Origin: Hepsetus odoe
Taxonomy: Eukaryota > Chordata > Actinopteri > Characiformes > Hepsetidae
Assembly (NCBI GenBank): GCA_017165825.1
Contig: CM029387.1
Location: forward strand, 7,924,183-7,988,182
Length of the DNA: 64,000 bases
Direction of reading: 5' to 3'
The notes beneath the pieces were generated by a model, which was not told the DNA's origin, did not search any database, and was given only the letters and a program-made list of their open reading frames with translations. Shown in pieces: positions 12,701 through 25,172 of this stretch; position 1 is the stretch's first letter, and each line of letters opens with the position of its first letter. Position numbers and translations under genes: made by a program.

Positions 12701-12906
12701 TATATTGGAAGGAGGATGTTGAGGATGGAGCTGCCAGGAAAGAGGAGAAGAGGAAGACCAAAGAGGAGGTTTATGGACGTGGTGAGAGAGGACATGCAGG
12801 TGGTCGGGTTGAAGCAGGAAGATGCAAAAGACAGGAAGAAATGGAGACAGTTGATCCGCTGTGGCGACCCCTAAACGGGAGCAGCCGAAAGAAAAAGAAG
12901 AAGAAG
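9798..12906 (+). mobile_element. RTE-clade non-LTR retrotransposon (LINE), near full length, one in-frame stop
   Basis: Single-ORF LINE encoding an apurinic-type endonuclease plus reverse transcriptase. The frame opens at ATG 9860. The endonuclease start VGTLNVGSMTGK lies near 10110. An N run then hides most of that domain, and the same frame resumes at 10577 and runs to TAA at 12872-12874, broken by one amber codon at 10925-10927. Reverse transcriptase landmarks are clear: YGFMPRKSTTDA, AFVDLEKAYDRVP (motif A aspartate), LHQGSALSPFLF and MFADDIVIC (catalytic FADD). The tail CGACCCCTAAACGGGAGCAG followed by (GAA)n is typical of fish RTE elements. It is flanked by a 14-bp duplication AAGGCTTGTAAAAA (9784-9797 and 12907-12920), so both ends are intact. 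The stop means this copy is probably not active unless it is an assembly error. The RTE clade is recognised from motifs; the subfamily is not certain. Confidence 0.9.
10178..10576. other. Assembly gap (399 N)
   Basis: Run of undetermined bases inside the endonuclease part of the RTE LINE. Its length is a multiple of three, so the reading frame continues across it, which suggests a realistic gap size. A multicopy LINE is a common cause of such gaps. Confidence 0.99.
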
Positions 12907-12920
12907 AAGGCTTGTAAAAA
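12907..12920. repeat. Target-site duplication, right side of RTE LINE
   Basis: Exact copy of 9784-9797 directly after the GAA-rich LINE tail. A perfect duplication suggests a fairly recent insertion. Confidence 0.85.
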
Positions 12921-13438
12921 GGTTTTCATTTCTTGCCATGAAAAGCATGCAATACTTTCATCAATGGATAATGCGTCAATATAAGAAGTCACTTTAAATG
13001 TCATCGCTGTAACTAAGTTACTTTTCTAAATGGAGCACTGGGTGTGGGACACACTCTCTTACTCAGTTCAGTGTTTTCCCTGCACTAACACTGCTGATTC
13101 AACCCCTGAGTGAAGGCCCAACATTAGGACTCCATGCTGTGTGAGATAAAACTTTCATTTAGGAATTAAATAATTCAGAATTAAGCACTGCAAAAAGACT
13201 TTAACATAATATCATTTAACATGGACAGTCATTACCCTTTCAGAGGTTCCCAGAGATCCAATGTACCCAAAAACTGATTTATCTCAAAGCATCGCATAAA
13301 CCTTTGCCCCCAGGTTTTCTAATGTAACCAGGGCTCTCAGGTCTCTTAAACAAAAATGGGAACCAGAACAAAATGTATGTTTCTGGAATCTTTTACTTGT
13401 CTATTACTAGTCAATTGCATGAACTGATTTTCCAATCA

Positions 13439-13663
13439 GGGGCAGTAATGGCCTAGTAGTTTCCGCTGGGATGGAGGTTCATGGGTTGAAATCAGTAGGT
13501 TGTCTTGAGGTACCCTTGAGCAAGGTACCATTCACATAACTGCTCCTTGGGTGCTGGACTGGGCTGCCCACTGCTTCCCGGTGTGTGTATGGGTTAAATG
13601 CAGGGAATGTATTTCATTTTGGTTCACTGTGTATTCACAATGACAAATAGTCACTTTCACTTC
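13439..13663 (+). mobile_element. tRNA-derived SINE, family B
   Basis: The head GGGGCAGTAATGGCCTAGTA is a worn A-box region. Then come CTTGAGGTACCCTTGAGCAA and CTGCTCCTTGGGTGCTG, and the typical end TGGTTCACTGTG ... CACTTTCACTT. The tail differs from family A. Old copy, with no clear target duplication. Confidence 0.75.
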
Positions 13664-14516
13664 ATCATGATTGAAGCAATGAAATAAGGGAAAAGTTTTT
13701 AAGCTGCATTTTGAATATACAATCACAAATCAAAAATCATGGCAGTCTAACCCTCTCTCCTTTGCACAAAGGCCTTTTTAATGAAATAAACTAAAGAAGC
13801 CAAACTGGAAAAACAAGCCCTGGCATCTTAACAGAGTAGAGGATTTTGTTTTCCAACCTAATGCTGCAAGCCTAAATAAGGCTAAATTAAAAATTAAGAA
13901 AACAATTAGAAAAAGAAAAGTAATTACAAGTGGTCATTTAATTATTATGTTAATTATTAATACATGCTTTTGTTGGTCATATCCTTTAATGGGCACTGAG
14001 CAGTTTTTCAAGAGCTGGTGGTGAACTACTGGAGAAAGGCATATCCTGCCTTTTTGGCTGTTATCATGCAATTTCGAGGTAAACTACGCTAACAATTTTC
14101 TCAGTGTAAACTTCATTATGCTGAAGTGCTAGATGAATAGTGAGCCCAGTTTGTAACCATAACAACCTCTGGGAAGTAATTATGGGCTATCTGCATTCTT
14201 TTGGAACAATTTAATGACTTATAAACAGTACAAATTCATACTGGTTGTCTGTACAAGCATGTTTATGAACATGTTCCAGTATACATGTACCTATATATCA
14301 AAGAAAACTATTGAGTCTAGTAGATTTCAAGTCCAACTTTTATTTCAACTGCTTCAATTAACCAACTGATTCAAACCTACCTATAAAGAGCCTGGTTTGA
14401 ACGAAAGAAGGGAAACGTTAAAACATTGGTTTGTTCATTGTGAACTGATTACTTAATTACAGTCTGTCTTTAATATAATGTTGCACTGATGAGGTAACAT
14501 GCAAGCTCCAAGTAAT

Positions 14517-14900
14517 TTCAGTCAAGGAAGCAGCGTGACAACGAGGGCCAAAAATATACCCAGTGCCCGTGCTGTAACAGGAGCAGAGGAGTTTGAGAGA
14601 ACTCAGAGCGCTGACGGAATTCCGTAATTAGCATGCAGAGGGCCGGAGACAAAGGCACAGCCGAGGTACAGGAAGAGGAACAATTCCGAAAGGCCTGCAC
14701 ATGTCCAAGAAAAGCCTGGAGCGTAGGAATCACACAGGGCTCCGGCTCCTTCACTGCAGACTTAGAGCGGGTGACTCACCTCAGCTAAAAACAGGGCATG
14801 ACATAAACGCCAATTTGGTCAACCAGGACTATGAGGGAAAAGATGAAGGGATGAATTGCTTTCTGCTCCAGTCCTGGGAATCTTGGCTTTAGATATTCCC
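14517..14900. other. GC-richer unique island, possible regulatory element
   Basis: Non-repetitive block with higher GC than its flanks, holding short open frames on both strands without family resemblance or splice logic. It contains TTCCGTAATTAGC (homeobox-type core) and GGAAGAGGAACAATTCCG (ETS/TEAD-like). A conserved non-coding element is possible but cannot be shown from one sequence. Confidence 0.25.
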
Positions 14901-16059
14901 CTTGCTCCGACACAGCTGATCTAGTCAAGGAGAACTCTGTGTGGAATCTGAGGTCTTGCTTGAGTGGAGAAAAGCGGGAAGCCCATTTTAAACAAAATCA
15001 GTCTCCTTGGACTCCTTGTACCAAACCCACCCTAGGAAAAGGGCAGATAAGAATATCCTGATGAATATAAACAGATGGACATACCAGAGAATAGATATCA
15101 AAGTGTCATCTGGCGTGTGATGCTTAGTGTTGTGAATACACTGAGCGTCACATTCAGGATGTTTCAGACATCCAGAGAAATGGTAGAAAATGACAAAAAA
15201 AAGTGATACAGCAGTATTACACATTGCCATGTGTGTCAAAAAGTCCAGTGACGCATAAGGTATAAAAGACTAACAAATGAAAAAAAAAAAGAGATGGAAT
15301 GATGTTTTTAAACTGTAAAGTGCACCTGTATGTTTTATGGCACTGAAAAAAAATCAAATAGGTTCAAGATAGGTGTTCTTTATATCAATGCATTAGATTT
15401 TGTGACTTTGTTTTTGTGTACAAAGCAGGCTCATGACGGTCCTGGAGCCTGTCCCTGCACTCATTAGGTGAAATGCCAAGAAACACCACGGACAGATCAC
15501 CATAGCAGGGCAGATACACAGGAAAACATTTTTTGAATTTGATTCGAAATTTGTGCAGTGATTTTTTAATTCATTGTAACTCTGAAGAGATTAAATTTAT
15601 AAGATTTTGCACAAACAATAAGAGGATTTTTGTTTCTTCAGTTTTTTATCTAGTGGTGGGTTCAGAGGTAGCAAGGTGCGAATAGGAGTGGTGACACCCC
15701 CATCCCTCCCCCAACCCCACCCTTAAATTGAGCCTTAATGGCCAAAGAGCTTATTATAGATCAACATCAAGTATACATTCAAAAACATGTTGAAGACAAA
15801 GCCTGATCTCAGTTCTGTTTGGCTGGTTAAAAAAAAAAAACCAGAATAAACCAGCTTTTATATTTGTCAAACACCACTTCTTTAATCATTACACAAGCAG
15901 GTATATTGAAGGAGCCACTTCATAATATATTAGGCCTTACAGCTTTTGCTGTGCTCCCTGTGTAGAACTTCTCATAAAAGTATTAATACATGGATAAACT
16001 CATGAGAGAGGGTCCTAATATAGCCCCATTCAGGATGTTATTTTATTTGCTCCTGAGTG

Positions 16060-16470
16060 GGTGGTAGTCTATTTAGAGCAGCAGAAGCCCACTTTAGAGA
16101 CACTTTCTCTCCTTGGTGGTCACAGGGGGCGAGCGAATTAGAGAATGTGAGGAAAAGAAAGAGAGTGCTGGGAAAACGTTCTTCTTTTCTTTTCTGTCTC
16201 AAAGATAGCCTCGTTTCCCTAAACGTTCAAGGATTTGCTACATTAGAGCGATCCCCCACCAACCCGTCATTAGTGGGCTCCTGCTAAAGCGGCACGCCCT
16301 AACAGGACGTTTCCGGCCGTACTCTAAAAATGGCCGCTCTGATGATGGGGTCTGCACTGAGAAAGCACGGCCACCTCATGTTTTTGTATTCTCATGTTTA
16401 TTAGGAAATAAAATAAAGGAATCGGGCCTCTAAGATTTGCGGCCTTGTCTGCAAACGCTTTCTAACTCCA
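16060..16470. other. GC-richer unique island, possible regulatory element
   Basis: Non-repetitive block with CTAAAAATGG, GACGTTTCCGG and several CpGs, between AT-rich flanks. The 76-codon open frame here has no recognisable domain. Function unknown. Confidence 0.25.
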
Positions 16471-16527
16471 ACATCTTTGCACATGCTGTGAAAACAGTTC
16501 TGTACCAGGCCTTCTCCGCCCGACCAC

Positions 16528-16528
<1 letters not shown>

Positions 16529-16576
<48 letters not shown>
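16529..16576. repeat. (CA)n microsatellite
   Basis: About 24 uninterrupted CA units. Confidence 0.97.
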
Positions 16577-16578
<2 letters not shown>

Positions 16579-17074
16579 AATACTAGAGCCGTTTTTTACA
16601 GAGAAAGCCTGACATCACCTACCCATTTGTGTGAGAGACAGTAACTGATTTTAATGTGTACATGGCTGGGCCTTGTTTTCAGTAAAATTATGCCACACCC
16701 CTCTGTAATCATGGGGAAGAAAATCAATATGTTAGCCACAAAGTTCATTTTCAGACATGTGAATTGGTTTTACATTTACTACAGTTTCCATAATATCCCA
16801 TTGTCAATATGACAATAAGGCTATTCTCAATATGATCATAAACTGGGTCCATATATGAAAAAATGGAATAATGCGTGATGTTACAGTGTTGTGTAAACAC
16901 TAAAGCTTTTAAATAGTCAACACCAATTAACAACCTATTTAGCATGTTCATTTCCTGAACCACACTCCCGTCTCCCAGCTGCTTATGAGAACAGTTTTTT
17001 TTTTTTAATTCAGCCTAAAACGTTGAATATGTGGACTCAGTACCTTAAATAAAATTGGATAAATAGTTCAAAAT

Positions 17075-17298
17075 GGGGCAGCGGTGGCCTAGCGGTTAGG
17101 GCGTTGGCTGCATGATCGGGGGTTCGAACCCATTCCCAAAAGGTTGCCCTGAGGTACCCTTGAGCAAGTTGCCATCCCTGTCATGCTCCTCCCTGTGATG
17201 GGCTGGTGACCTGTCCAGGGTGTGTCCCCCGTCCCTCGCTCTGTGTGAGCTGGGATGGAGTCCCCCACGATCCTGCTTGGGACAAGCGGCAGAAAATG
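17075..17298 (+). mobile_element. tRNA-derived SINE, family A, full length
   Basis: Same family as 710-950, in plus orientation. A box TGGCCTAGCGG (17085-17095), B box GGTTCGAACC (17121-17130), a GCCCTGAGGTACCCTTGAGC linker, then the body ending GGGACAAGCGGCAGAAAATG. The target duplication is not distinct, since both flanks are A-rich. It has a tRNA-like head only and is not a functional tRNA gene. Confidence 0.85.
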
Positions 17299-17384
17299 AC
17301 ATTTGTGTTACTATAATATGACATTGTTTTTTTGACTGACTTGTAAAAGGTGACAAAAGGTGAAAAAACATCCTAGACAGTTGC

Positions 17385-17600
17385 AGGGCACACCCACACT
17401 CTCATCGAGGGGGCAATTTAGTATCTCCAATCCACCTGACTGTGGGAGGAAACCAGAGCACCTGGAGGAAACCCACACAGACATGAGGAGAACACACAAA
17501 CTCTACACAGAAATGGCCAGGACCGCCCCGCCAGCAATCACACCCAGGACCTTCTCGCGGTGAGGTAACAGCGCTACCCATTGCGCCACTGTGCCACCCA
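17385..17600 (-). mobile_element. DANA/V-SINE-like element
   Basis: On the minus strand it shows the tRNA-like head GGTGGCACAGTGGCGCAATG, then GTGTAGAGTTTGTGTGTTCT, GGGTTTCCTCCAGGTGCTC, GGTTTCCTCCCACAGTC and AATTGCCCCCTCGATGAGAG. The order of these blocks is that of zebrafish DANA/mermaid-type SINEs. It lies about 90 bp from a full-length family A SINE. Confidence 0.7.
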
Positions 17601-18147
17601 CTCATGTTTTCGTCCCTATTAAATAAACCTCAACCCTCAAAGAGTCTGTGTGTCATTGAACATCATTCTTATAACAACATATCTTACATATTAATCTAAG
17701 AAAGCAAAACATTTGCATTTCTAAATAATAAGAAAGATTAAGATTACTGCTGTATTAAGCCCATGATTTAAAATGTCATTTAAAACATCCATACATTATT
17801 CTGTCACATGAAGATGTCTTTTTAAAAAATGATGTACATAAAAAATGCCAGAAATGTAGTGGAATTTTCAGTTATTCAGCACAAAGTGACACAGTGCCCC
17901 TACCAGAAACCTGTTGACTCATCTTTCACACAGCCAGAAAAACAGTGCGCACAATGTCCATGTGTAAGAGAGAATGAGTGAGTGTGTGTAGCCCCTGCAG
18001 CTGTTCTGCACCCATACACACTTTCTCTACCGCTTCCTCTGAGAAGTACTTATGAAAGTACACATATGAGTGTGAAACAGCCAACGTTAAACCACAAGAC
18101 ACGCCAAGCTCTAATCTACCTCTGTCAGCGCTCCACACACACAGTCA

Positions 18148-18148
<1 letters not shown>

Positions 18149-18200
<52 letters not shown>

Positions 18201-18202
18201 AC
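18149..18202. repeat. (CA)n microsatellite
   Basis: Long CA array ending in CGCACACGCACAC variants. Confidence 0.95.
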
Positions 18203-20867
18203 TTCTTAGAATGTGTGTAAATGATTACTTTTATTATTTTCCAATTTACCGCAGCTGGTGGGCATTAGTTAAATCGGCTGAAAAGAAAGACGCATGTGTG
18301 TGTATGGGCTCAGTGTAATCTCGGCCAGTTGAGAGTCACGTAAGGTTATTTAGTGAGTACATGAAAAATTGCAGTACTCCACTGGTTATCATCAACTGAA
18401 CAAATCACCCACGCCTCTCTCTGAGACACCACAGCCGAGATTATGGCATCTGCATCTGGAATGGAAAGCATTTTTTCTTCGCTTGGATTCCCAGTTCTAG
18501 ATGAAATATTTTATCAGGAACTACAAGAGCAAAGCCACGGTCACCCCTGAGGGGTTTAATAATGACAGAGGATATTGGACATATTTAGGATTTTGTTGAA
18601 ACTAGCTAGCCGCAGAAAGCCAAACAGTTCCTGGACAGGTTTAATCAGTGTCAGAAAGGTGGAGACCAACCCAAACACAAACATCTAATAGGTTTCATAT
18701 TCATATCCAAAACCCTGCAGAACAGTTGGTGGGATGGTCTTTGGAATTTTTCAGAAACTGTGAACATTTTTCGAAAAGGGTGATTTAGGTCGCACGCATA
18801 CACATACTAAATTTAGGTCTTGTGTGCTCACAGGCCCAATCCCATTTCTTGATTTTACCTTTGTTCCTTGCCCTTTGGGACCAGGTTACAAGAACTATTG
18901 TATGAAATGTTCCCCACATTATAACATGTATAACATTCTGTCCTCAGTTCAGTTCGTTTACAATTACTGTCTCACATTAATAGATCTAATAAGTCATGAA
19001 AATAAATTGCACAGCTTCATTACCAGGCTATTTGTGGTGCTCTGCAAGAGATGCTGCCAGTCTGCACTGATACTACAGGAGACGTTCAGGAACATCACTG
19101 CTGGACTTTAGTTAGTATAGAAATATGTCAAAATTTATGAGTTTCATGCACAAATCAGCAGAGACATTGCCATTATTAGGATTTTTCTCAATGATTGATG
19201 TGAAGAAGAACTAGTATGTAATTATATTAATAGGGTAAAAAACACATTTGGCGTTTCTTTGGTTGCTTGAGCAAGCATTGGATTCATAAGGCTTTTTAAG
19301 AAATTTGTCATAACAGTCTGTTTGGAACATGCATCTGAAAAGTCTTCACTTGGAGGGCAATGTAGCCCCAACACTTTACCCTTACCCTTAAATTCGCCTA
19401 TGCCTAGCTTTGAATGTGCAAAAAAAGAGGAATTGGGTATTAGCATATCTAAGTGTGAGTATAACCTTAGTGACCCATTTCTAAGGGTTAACAGTTTGTG
19501 TGTTAATTTACTTTTTAACAAATGACAAAAAATATGCAAAATGACTTACTCTGCAATGGCCTGCCCAAAAATGTAATCTGATTCAAGGTTAAATAAGCTT
19601 TATGCAAAAGCACCATTTAACCTAATGCATTTAGGTCAGAATTTACAAAATAACACGGAGGGGTCAACCATCAGACTTTCAATAAACGGCCGTAGTATTC
19701 AAAACTACAGGTAAAGCAGCATGTTGAGTTTTTAACTTGAGTCCCACTCAGAGTTGCTTTACAGTAGCAGGTCTCGGGGGGCTATATGGTGGGCTAAGCC
19801 ACATTTATTCTGTTTTTCTTGTGGCTAAAGCCCAGGCAGCATAACAACAAGGCATCATGCCTTCTTTCGCTATGCTGCTTTCAAACAGTTAAGATAAAGC
19901 AGCAGAAAGCTCACTTGAGTTCACAGCACCAAACACTCCATGACTGCTGAAAAGAGAAACATATTGAAAATGATAACAGCAAAAGAAAACACTGGCTGAA
20001 TTTCCAGTGGAAAGGAAAACAGGCAAGCTGTAAACATGGGCACATGCAGAAAGAGAAATGATGTTATAGGAATGTCACAAGCTTTGTTTTTGGTAGGGAA
20101 AATAAAACTATGGCAACATAGAGGGGGGAGACCCACACAGCTGTGTTTGTATGTGTGTGCGTGTGTGTGAGTAGGTGTGTGTGTGTATGTAGGGTTGTAG
20201 GGGAACCTATAGGCACACTGCATCATCAGTGGCTCCTCTGGCCTGATGTTTAACAGATGGTTGGTTGTGACAGCTGGAATAAAGCTCTATACAGTTCTTA
20301 TGGGATTGATGGGGCTTTTCAGTCTCTGTATCACTGTAAATGCTCTCCAATATGTCTCTGTAGGCCTCAGTTTTAAGAGCAAGTTATTATAGCACTGGCA
20401 CACAGAGTGGAGCTTATGGCCTCGCACTGATGAGGCACAGGGGCACTGCTTGGCCTGTAGGAACTAGGGCTGCATCATATATTGTTAATCATGCTGATAT
20501 TTTCTTTTGCAATGCTGAAATATACTTCCTTAGTACTGCTCATGATCCAAAAAGGCAAACAAACTTGGGCCACATTGTCTTTTATCTTGAAATAATGATC
20601 AAAGGTTACATTCAGATTCCAAGCCAATCCATCTACTGACCCGTGGGCCCATCTTTTTTGGAATGAGACTTTACTAAAAAGCACTAATCTATCGTCACTC
20701 ATGTCTATCCATAAACATATACACACGACTTCTCTAAAACCATATAAAGCTCTTGTTATACAATAGTGTTACTTACAATAACTTTTGAACTTGTGCATGT
20801 TATGCAGGCATATGAATGCTAAAGTTGAGATTTTGTTCTGTAACTGACAATCTTACCAGCAATGAAC

Positions 20868-20960
20868 TGGCAAACTGTCCAGGGTGTGTTTCTGCTCCAC
20901 CACCCCCACATTCCTAGTTTGGAAAGCAGTTACTAAAATGGATGGATTGATGGATGCTAA
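20868..20960 (+). repeat. Worn L2/SINE-type tail
   Basis: AACTGGCAAACTGTCCAGGG, TGTGTTTCTG, GGAAAGCAGTTACTAAAATG and GATGGATTGATGGA match the 3' tail pattern of fish L2-like repeats. Very diverged. Confidence 0.45.
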
Positions 20961-22080
20961 TCTTGCATTTTCTATCAGAACAGATGTTAACAAATAGAGA
21001 TGGCTGAAAACAATTTGAAACCCAATCATATATTGTGTAATCAGATGCATATGGGTATGTGCAAAATTGTGTAAATGTGTAGTTATGTTGACCTAATCAT
21101 TTAATAATTGAACACTCTTGGATTAGAGCTCTGCTTCATGATGAAATATTGAGTCTCAGGTCAGCGTTGGGCTTTGGTTGGGTTTAACACACCACTCTTT
21201 ATTTAAACAGTTTGTGACTGACTTTTGCATTTTTGCAAGGGCTTCTGCTGTCAGCGCCACGTGGGTACAACCCACAGTTACCTTTAACCATATATCCTGC
21301 CTTTCAACCTCAAAAGCTACCTTGAACAAGCTTAATAACTCCAACCACATACACTCACATATAGCACCCCAACAGCATACCAACACTACCCTGCTTTTCC
21401 TTTCTAAAACTTTCCCAATAGCAACAGTAACAATAACAGTTTATTAATAGCTCTAGATTGTTTTTATCACTTCTCTCAATTACTGTTCAATAATTCATAT
21501 GCTTACTTTATCTCTCTTTTCTAATCAGCATGACTCGCAGTGATAGAAAGGCAGATAAAAGTGAATTGTGTTGACCTAGGCCAAACAGCATGACTAAGAG
21601 ACTGTTGCACTTTAAGCCATGCTGCATGAAGATATTCTCTTACCTGAATCAGAGTTCAGACCACTCACTTACTGTTCAATGGATGCAGTCATTCAGCCTT
21701 TTAACCTCCTAAATTCCCAGGCTTAGTGCATTGTTAGGCTTGTTTTTTGAGTAACTAAGTGGAACATGGAAACTGTCTGAGTAATAGGAATGTGGAACTG
21801 AAGCCTAGACCCAGTGTCAGCTCTTGGGCATTTAAGAGGTTAATCCCATAAGATGGACTTTATTTGTTTTAAGATTTATAATTCAATAACTAAAAAACTA
21901 AATAATGTAGTCATGAGCAACTGAGGTGTATTCCATTCATTTACCCTTCAGGCCAAAATCATTACAAAAAAGTCAACATTTTTATAAAAAATCTAGTCGA
22001 TCAGTCAAAAAATGTCAGGTGTCGGAGGTTTTTTATTAATAATAATAACGGACTGTAATATGTCACACTGCTAAGAAACA

Positions 22081-22199
22081 TCCATCCATTATCTGCCGCT
22101 TGTCCCAAATGGGGTCGCGGGGGAGTGCTGGTGTCCAACCCAGCGCACACAGGGCGAGGACGGGGGACACACCCTGGACAGGTCGCCAGCCCATCGCAG
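22081..22199 (-). mobile_element. SINE family A, 5'-truncated, with 13-bp target duplication
   Basis: Only the 3' body (minus strand) is present, from CTGCGATGGGCTGGCGACC to GCGGCAGATAATGGATGGA. It is flanked by CTGCTAAGAAACA at 22068-22080 and 22200-22212. The tRNA head is missing. Confidence 0.88.
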
Positions 22200-23690
22200 C
22201 TGCTAAGAAACAGCCTCCAAAATAATCTTTTTGGTATAGAAATGTATCTTTTTCAGCATAGTAGTGTGTCAAACAGTATCAGAAACCACAGAAATAAGTC
22301 GATTTAAGATCACCTAAGTGCTGAGCTACATTAGCCTCATAGCTCCAGTGCAGGACCAAAGAAGCAAACCTCAGACATCAAAAATGTCTGACTGCATTTA
22401 GATTAAGGAGAAAAAACTTTCAGATCATTGCTTTAAAGTGCAGTGGGTTAAAACCACTCATATGTAAACCTCTGTGGGTGGGAAATAGCACTCTCTTTGC
22501 ATTGAAGCTACCAAAAAGTGAGTTGCTGAAACAAAATTTAAAAGGTTTTTTAAGATTTTTTAAGATTTAAAAACCTGAATAGACGTGCATGTTGCATTTC
22601 TGAACATGGAACGGCTCCATAAAGCATGCGTTCCATCCACTTTCTTAAAGATGAAACAAAGGATTTCACACCTAAAGGCAAAGCAAGGAAAGGGGTTAGA
22701 CCTGTGACCGGAATCGCACACATTGAAAATCACTTATAAAATCAAACAAAATCTCACCTGTTCTATGGCAAAACAGCCTCGGGCTGAAGCCAAAGCTTGA
22801 CTTGGACTTGTCACATACCTGTGAAGTAAACATCTAAACTCATTCACTAATGAGCAATGACAGTGGCATTCTGAGATTAGCCACTGCTTCAAATAACTTG
22901 TGATGCTTTAAGTAAAAATTACGCTATGCTGTTAAGCTGAAATTCAAAAGTCATTTTGCAACTTCAACTTCAGATGTAACACATTGTAATGCCAACAAAA
23001 AGCAAGGTGCAAGGTACATCTAAAAGGATGTGCTATTATTAGTCATTGTGAAAATGGAGCGTTTGAAAGTGTGCTTTACGGGACTTTTTTTTTTCCATTC
23101 TCGTTTTTAAAGACAGAAGAGAAAAAATATTTGAATAAAGAATCAAACTAAAACTAATCTCTCTTTGCTTCAATAACTATTCAATGCATGAGTCTAAATG
23201 GACAACACTGTAAGAGCATGTGTGGCAAAAGTTCACCTTAAATGCTGAATCATTTTTTAAAAATTGCTCTGCTGATTGCACTAGTGCTGGGACTGAATCA
23301 TAATGACACTGAAGTCAGTTAGTCAGCTGTGTGGCTTTGCATATTCCTATTCATAATGAAATATTTACAATAGAGAGGGAATTCATTCTGATGAATAGGC
23401 ATAGAGCCCTGCTTGAAAAACCTGAACAGACCTGCATGGCTGGTTAACAGCAAAAAAAGCCTATGCAGTGTTTTCACTACTGGTCAGTAGAGATGGCAAA
23501 AGTACACATATTTTTTTTACAAAGAAGAAGTAATGATTACATTTTTTACTAAATATAAATAATAAGGTCAGGCTCTGAAATGTATTCAGAGAAGAAAAGT
23601 AAAAGCGCTTTTAAACCTCAAACCATATTAAAACAATTTAAAAACTAATAAACTTTTACTTAAAATACTGAGCGTTAACTTCACTGCTAC

Positions 23691-23864
23691 ACTTTCGGCA
23701 ACCCTTGTCATTGTGACACAACACAACACAATGAAATTCAACCTCTGCATCTCACCCATACACACACGCAGCAGAGGGCAGCTATTGAAAGCGCCTGGGG
23801 AGCAGTGACGGGGACGGTACCTTGCTCAGGGGTACCTCCCAAACCACTAGACCACCGCCGCCCC
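23691..23864 (-). mobile_element. SINE family B, minus-strand copy
   Basis: On the minus strand it starts GGGGCGGCGGTGGTCTAGTG and runs through GGTACCCCTGAGCAAGGTAC to the CATTGTGTTGTGTTGTGTC region. It has an A-box-like head but a deletion over the B-box region. Confidence 0.7.
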
Positions 23865-25130
23865 TTTAATACACACAAAGTCTCTTGCGCTCTCTACTCG
23901 CTTTATTGTTTTTACCTCTTGACCTCTATTTCATCTTATTATGTCTATCTTGTGTGCTTTGCACTGATGGATACATCAATGGAACATCTTTACTTTTTGT
24001 TATAGTATGTTTAGGCTGACATTTTGGGAAGGTGTGCAATAATGCAAAATTAACGCATAATTTCTCCCAAATGCATTCAAAAGGAAAGTAATAGGTAGGT
24101 TTTGAGAATTTAAGGAGTAGAAAGTACATATAAACATATTGTACATATTACATAAGAAAAGTAAATACTCAGAAGCAGATGTTTGAAAATTATAAACATT
24201 CTGAAAGTATTTGTACATCTCTCTGCATCTCTCTGCATCAGCAATGATTGTTGGTCTGCTGGTCACCAGCAAAACTGACCAGCAAAACAACCTGCATAAT
24301 CAGTCGTTAACTGCTTGGGGCTTTGAAATAATGCTACTTTTCTGTTTAAGTGTTAGCTTTAACCCGATCATTTGAATTTTTTTCTTCTCTTTTTCTAAGG
24401 ATGGGATTAGGTCATTAAAAAATGATCTAAAAAGCTGTCTGATTAGCTGGTTTACAAGCAATAGTAAAGTTCATTCCTAGTTTAGGTTATTGTAAGCAAA
24501 CATAAGGGTAAACTATGGTTGGTAAATAATTAGCAATTACAAAAAAATTAATGCAATAAAGGTCGTCTAGTGAGATTGTTGACAATTAGCTTTGCTGAAC
24601 ATTTACAGTCTGGCCAAATAAATAATTACGGCATCATCTTTAACCACAGTGAGTCTGCACAGCTGCAGTGGGACTAAGGGGCTTTTGTAACTAGAGGGGA
24701 CACATTCTTCAGCTAAACAGCACTGGGTCTTAGAAGCAATTATGCACTCACAACAGAGTGAAGGAAACAAATCCATTACCTGAATCTGGATGATGTGTCC
24801 AGACGTGCAGGCACACTCTCCTCTTAAACAATAACAACACAAGTGTTTAATGCACTGGAGTAGTCCTTAAAACACTTTAGCCCCCCAGGCCGAGGCCAAA
24901 GATGGGCAGGTGGCCTTATGCACGGGAAGAAAGAGGTCAGACTGAAGGGTGTCAGAAGGTCAGAAGAAGTTATTTGGTTGGACAGTTGAAGGCAGGGTTT
25001 GAAGGTCGAGGAGAGGGAGGATGAGGGAAGGGCTCGCCAGGGGCTATACAAGCAGTTTGGTTTTATATAAATAAGACAAGACCCCAAATTGTAATAATTA
25101 AAAAAAACTGCAATTAATATATCATAAAAA

Positions 25131-25172
25131 ATATATATATACATATATATATATACATATATAAAATAATAT
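25131..25172. repeat. (TA)n tract
   Basis: AT/ATAC dinucleotide tract with two CAT interruptions. Confidence 0.85.

Larger units (their letters stand above)
17601..22067. other. Non-coding, nothing recognised beyond listed repeats
   Basis: Unique AT-rich sequence with a CA array and a worn L2-type tail. No coding exon recognised on either strand. Confidence 0.5.

Noticed and set aside
17085..17131. tRNA gene (A and B boxes present)
   Set aside because: Only the pol III boxes of a SINE head are present; there is no cloverleaf with an anticodon stem and the SINE body follows directly. The same applies to 710-950 and 30948-31154.
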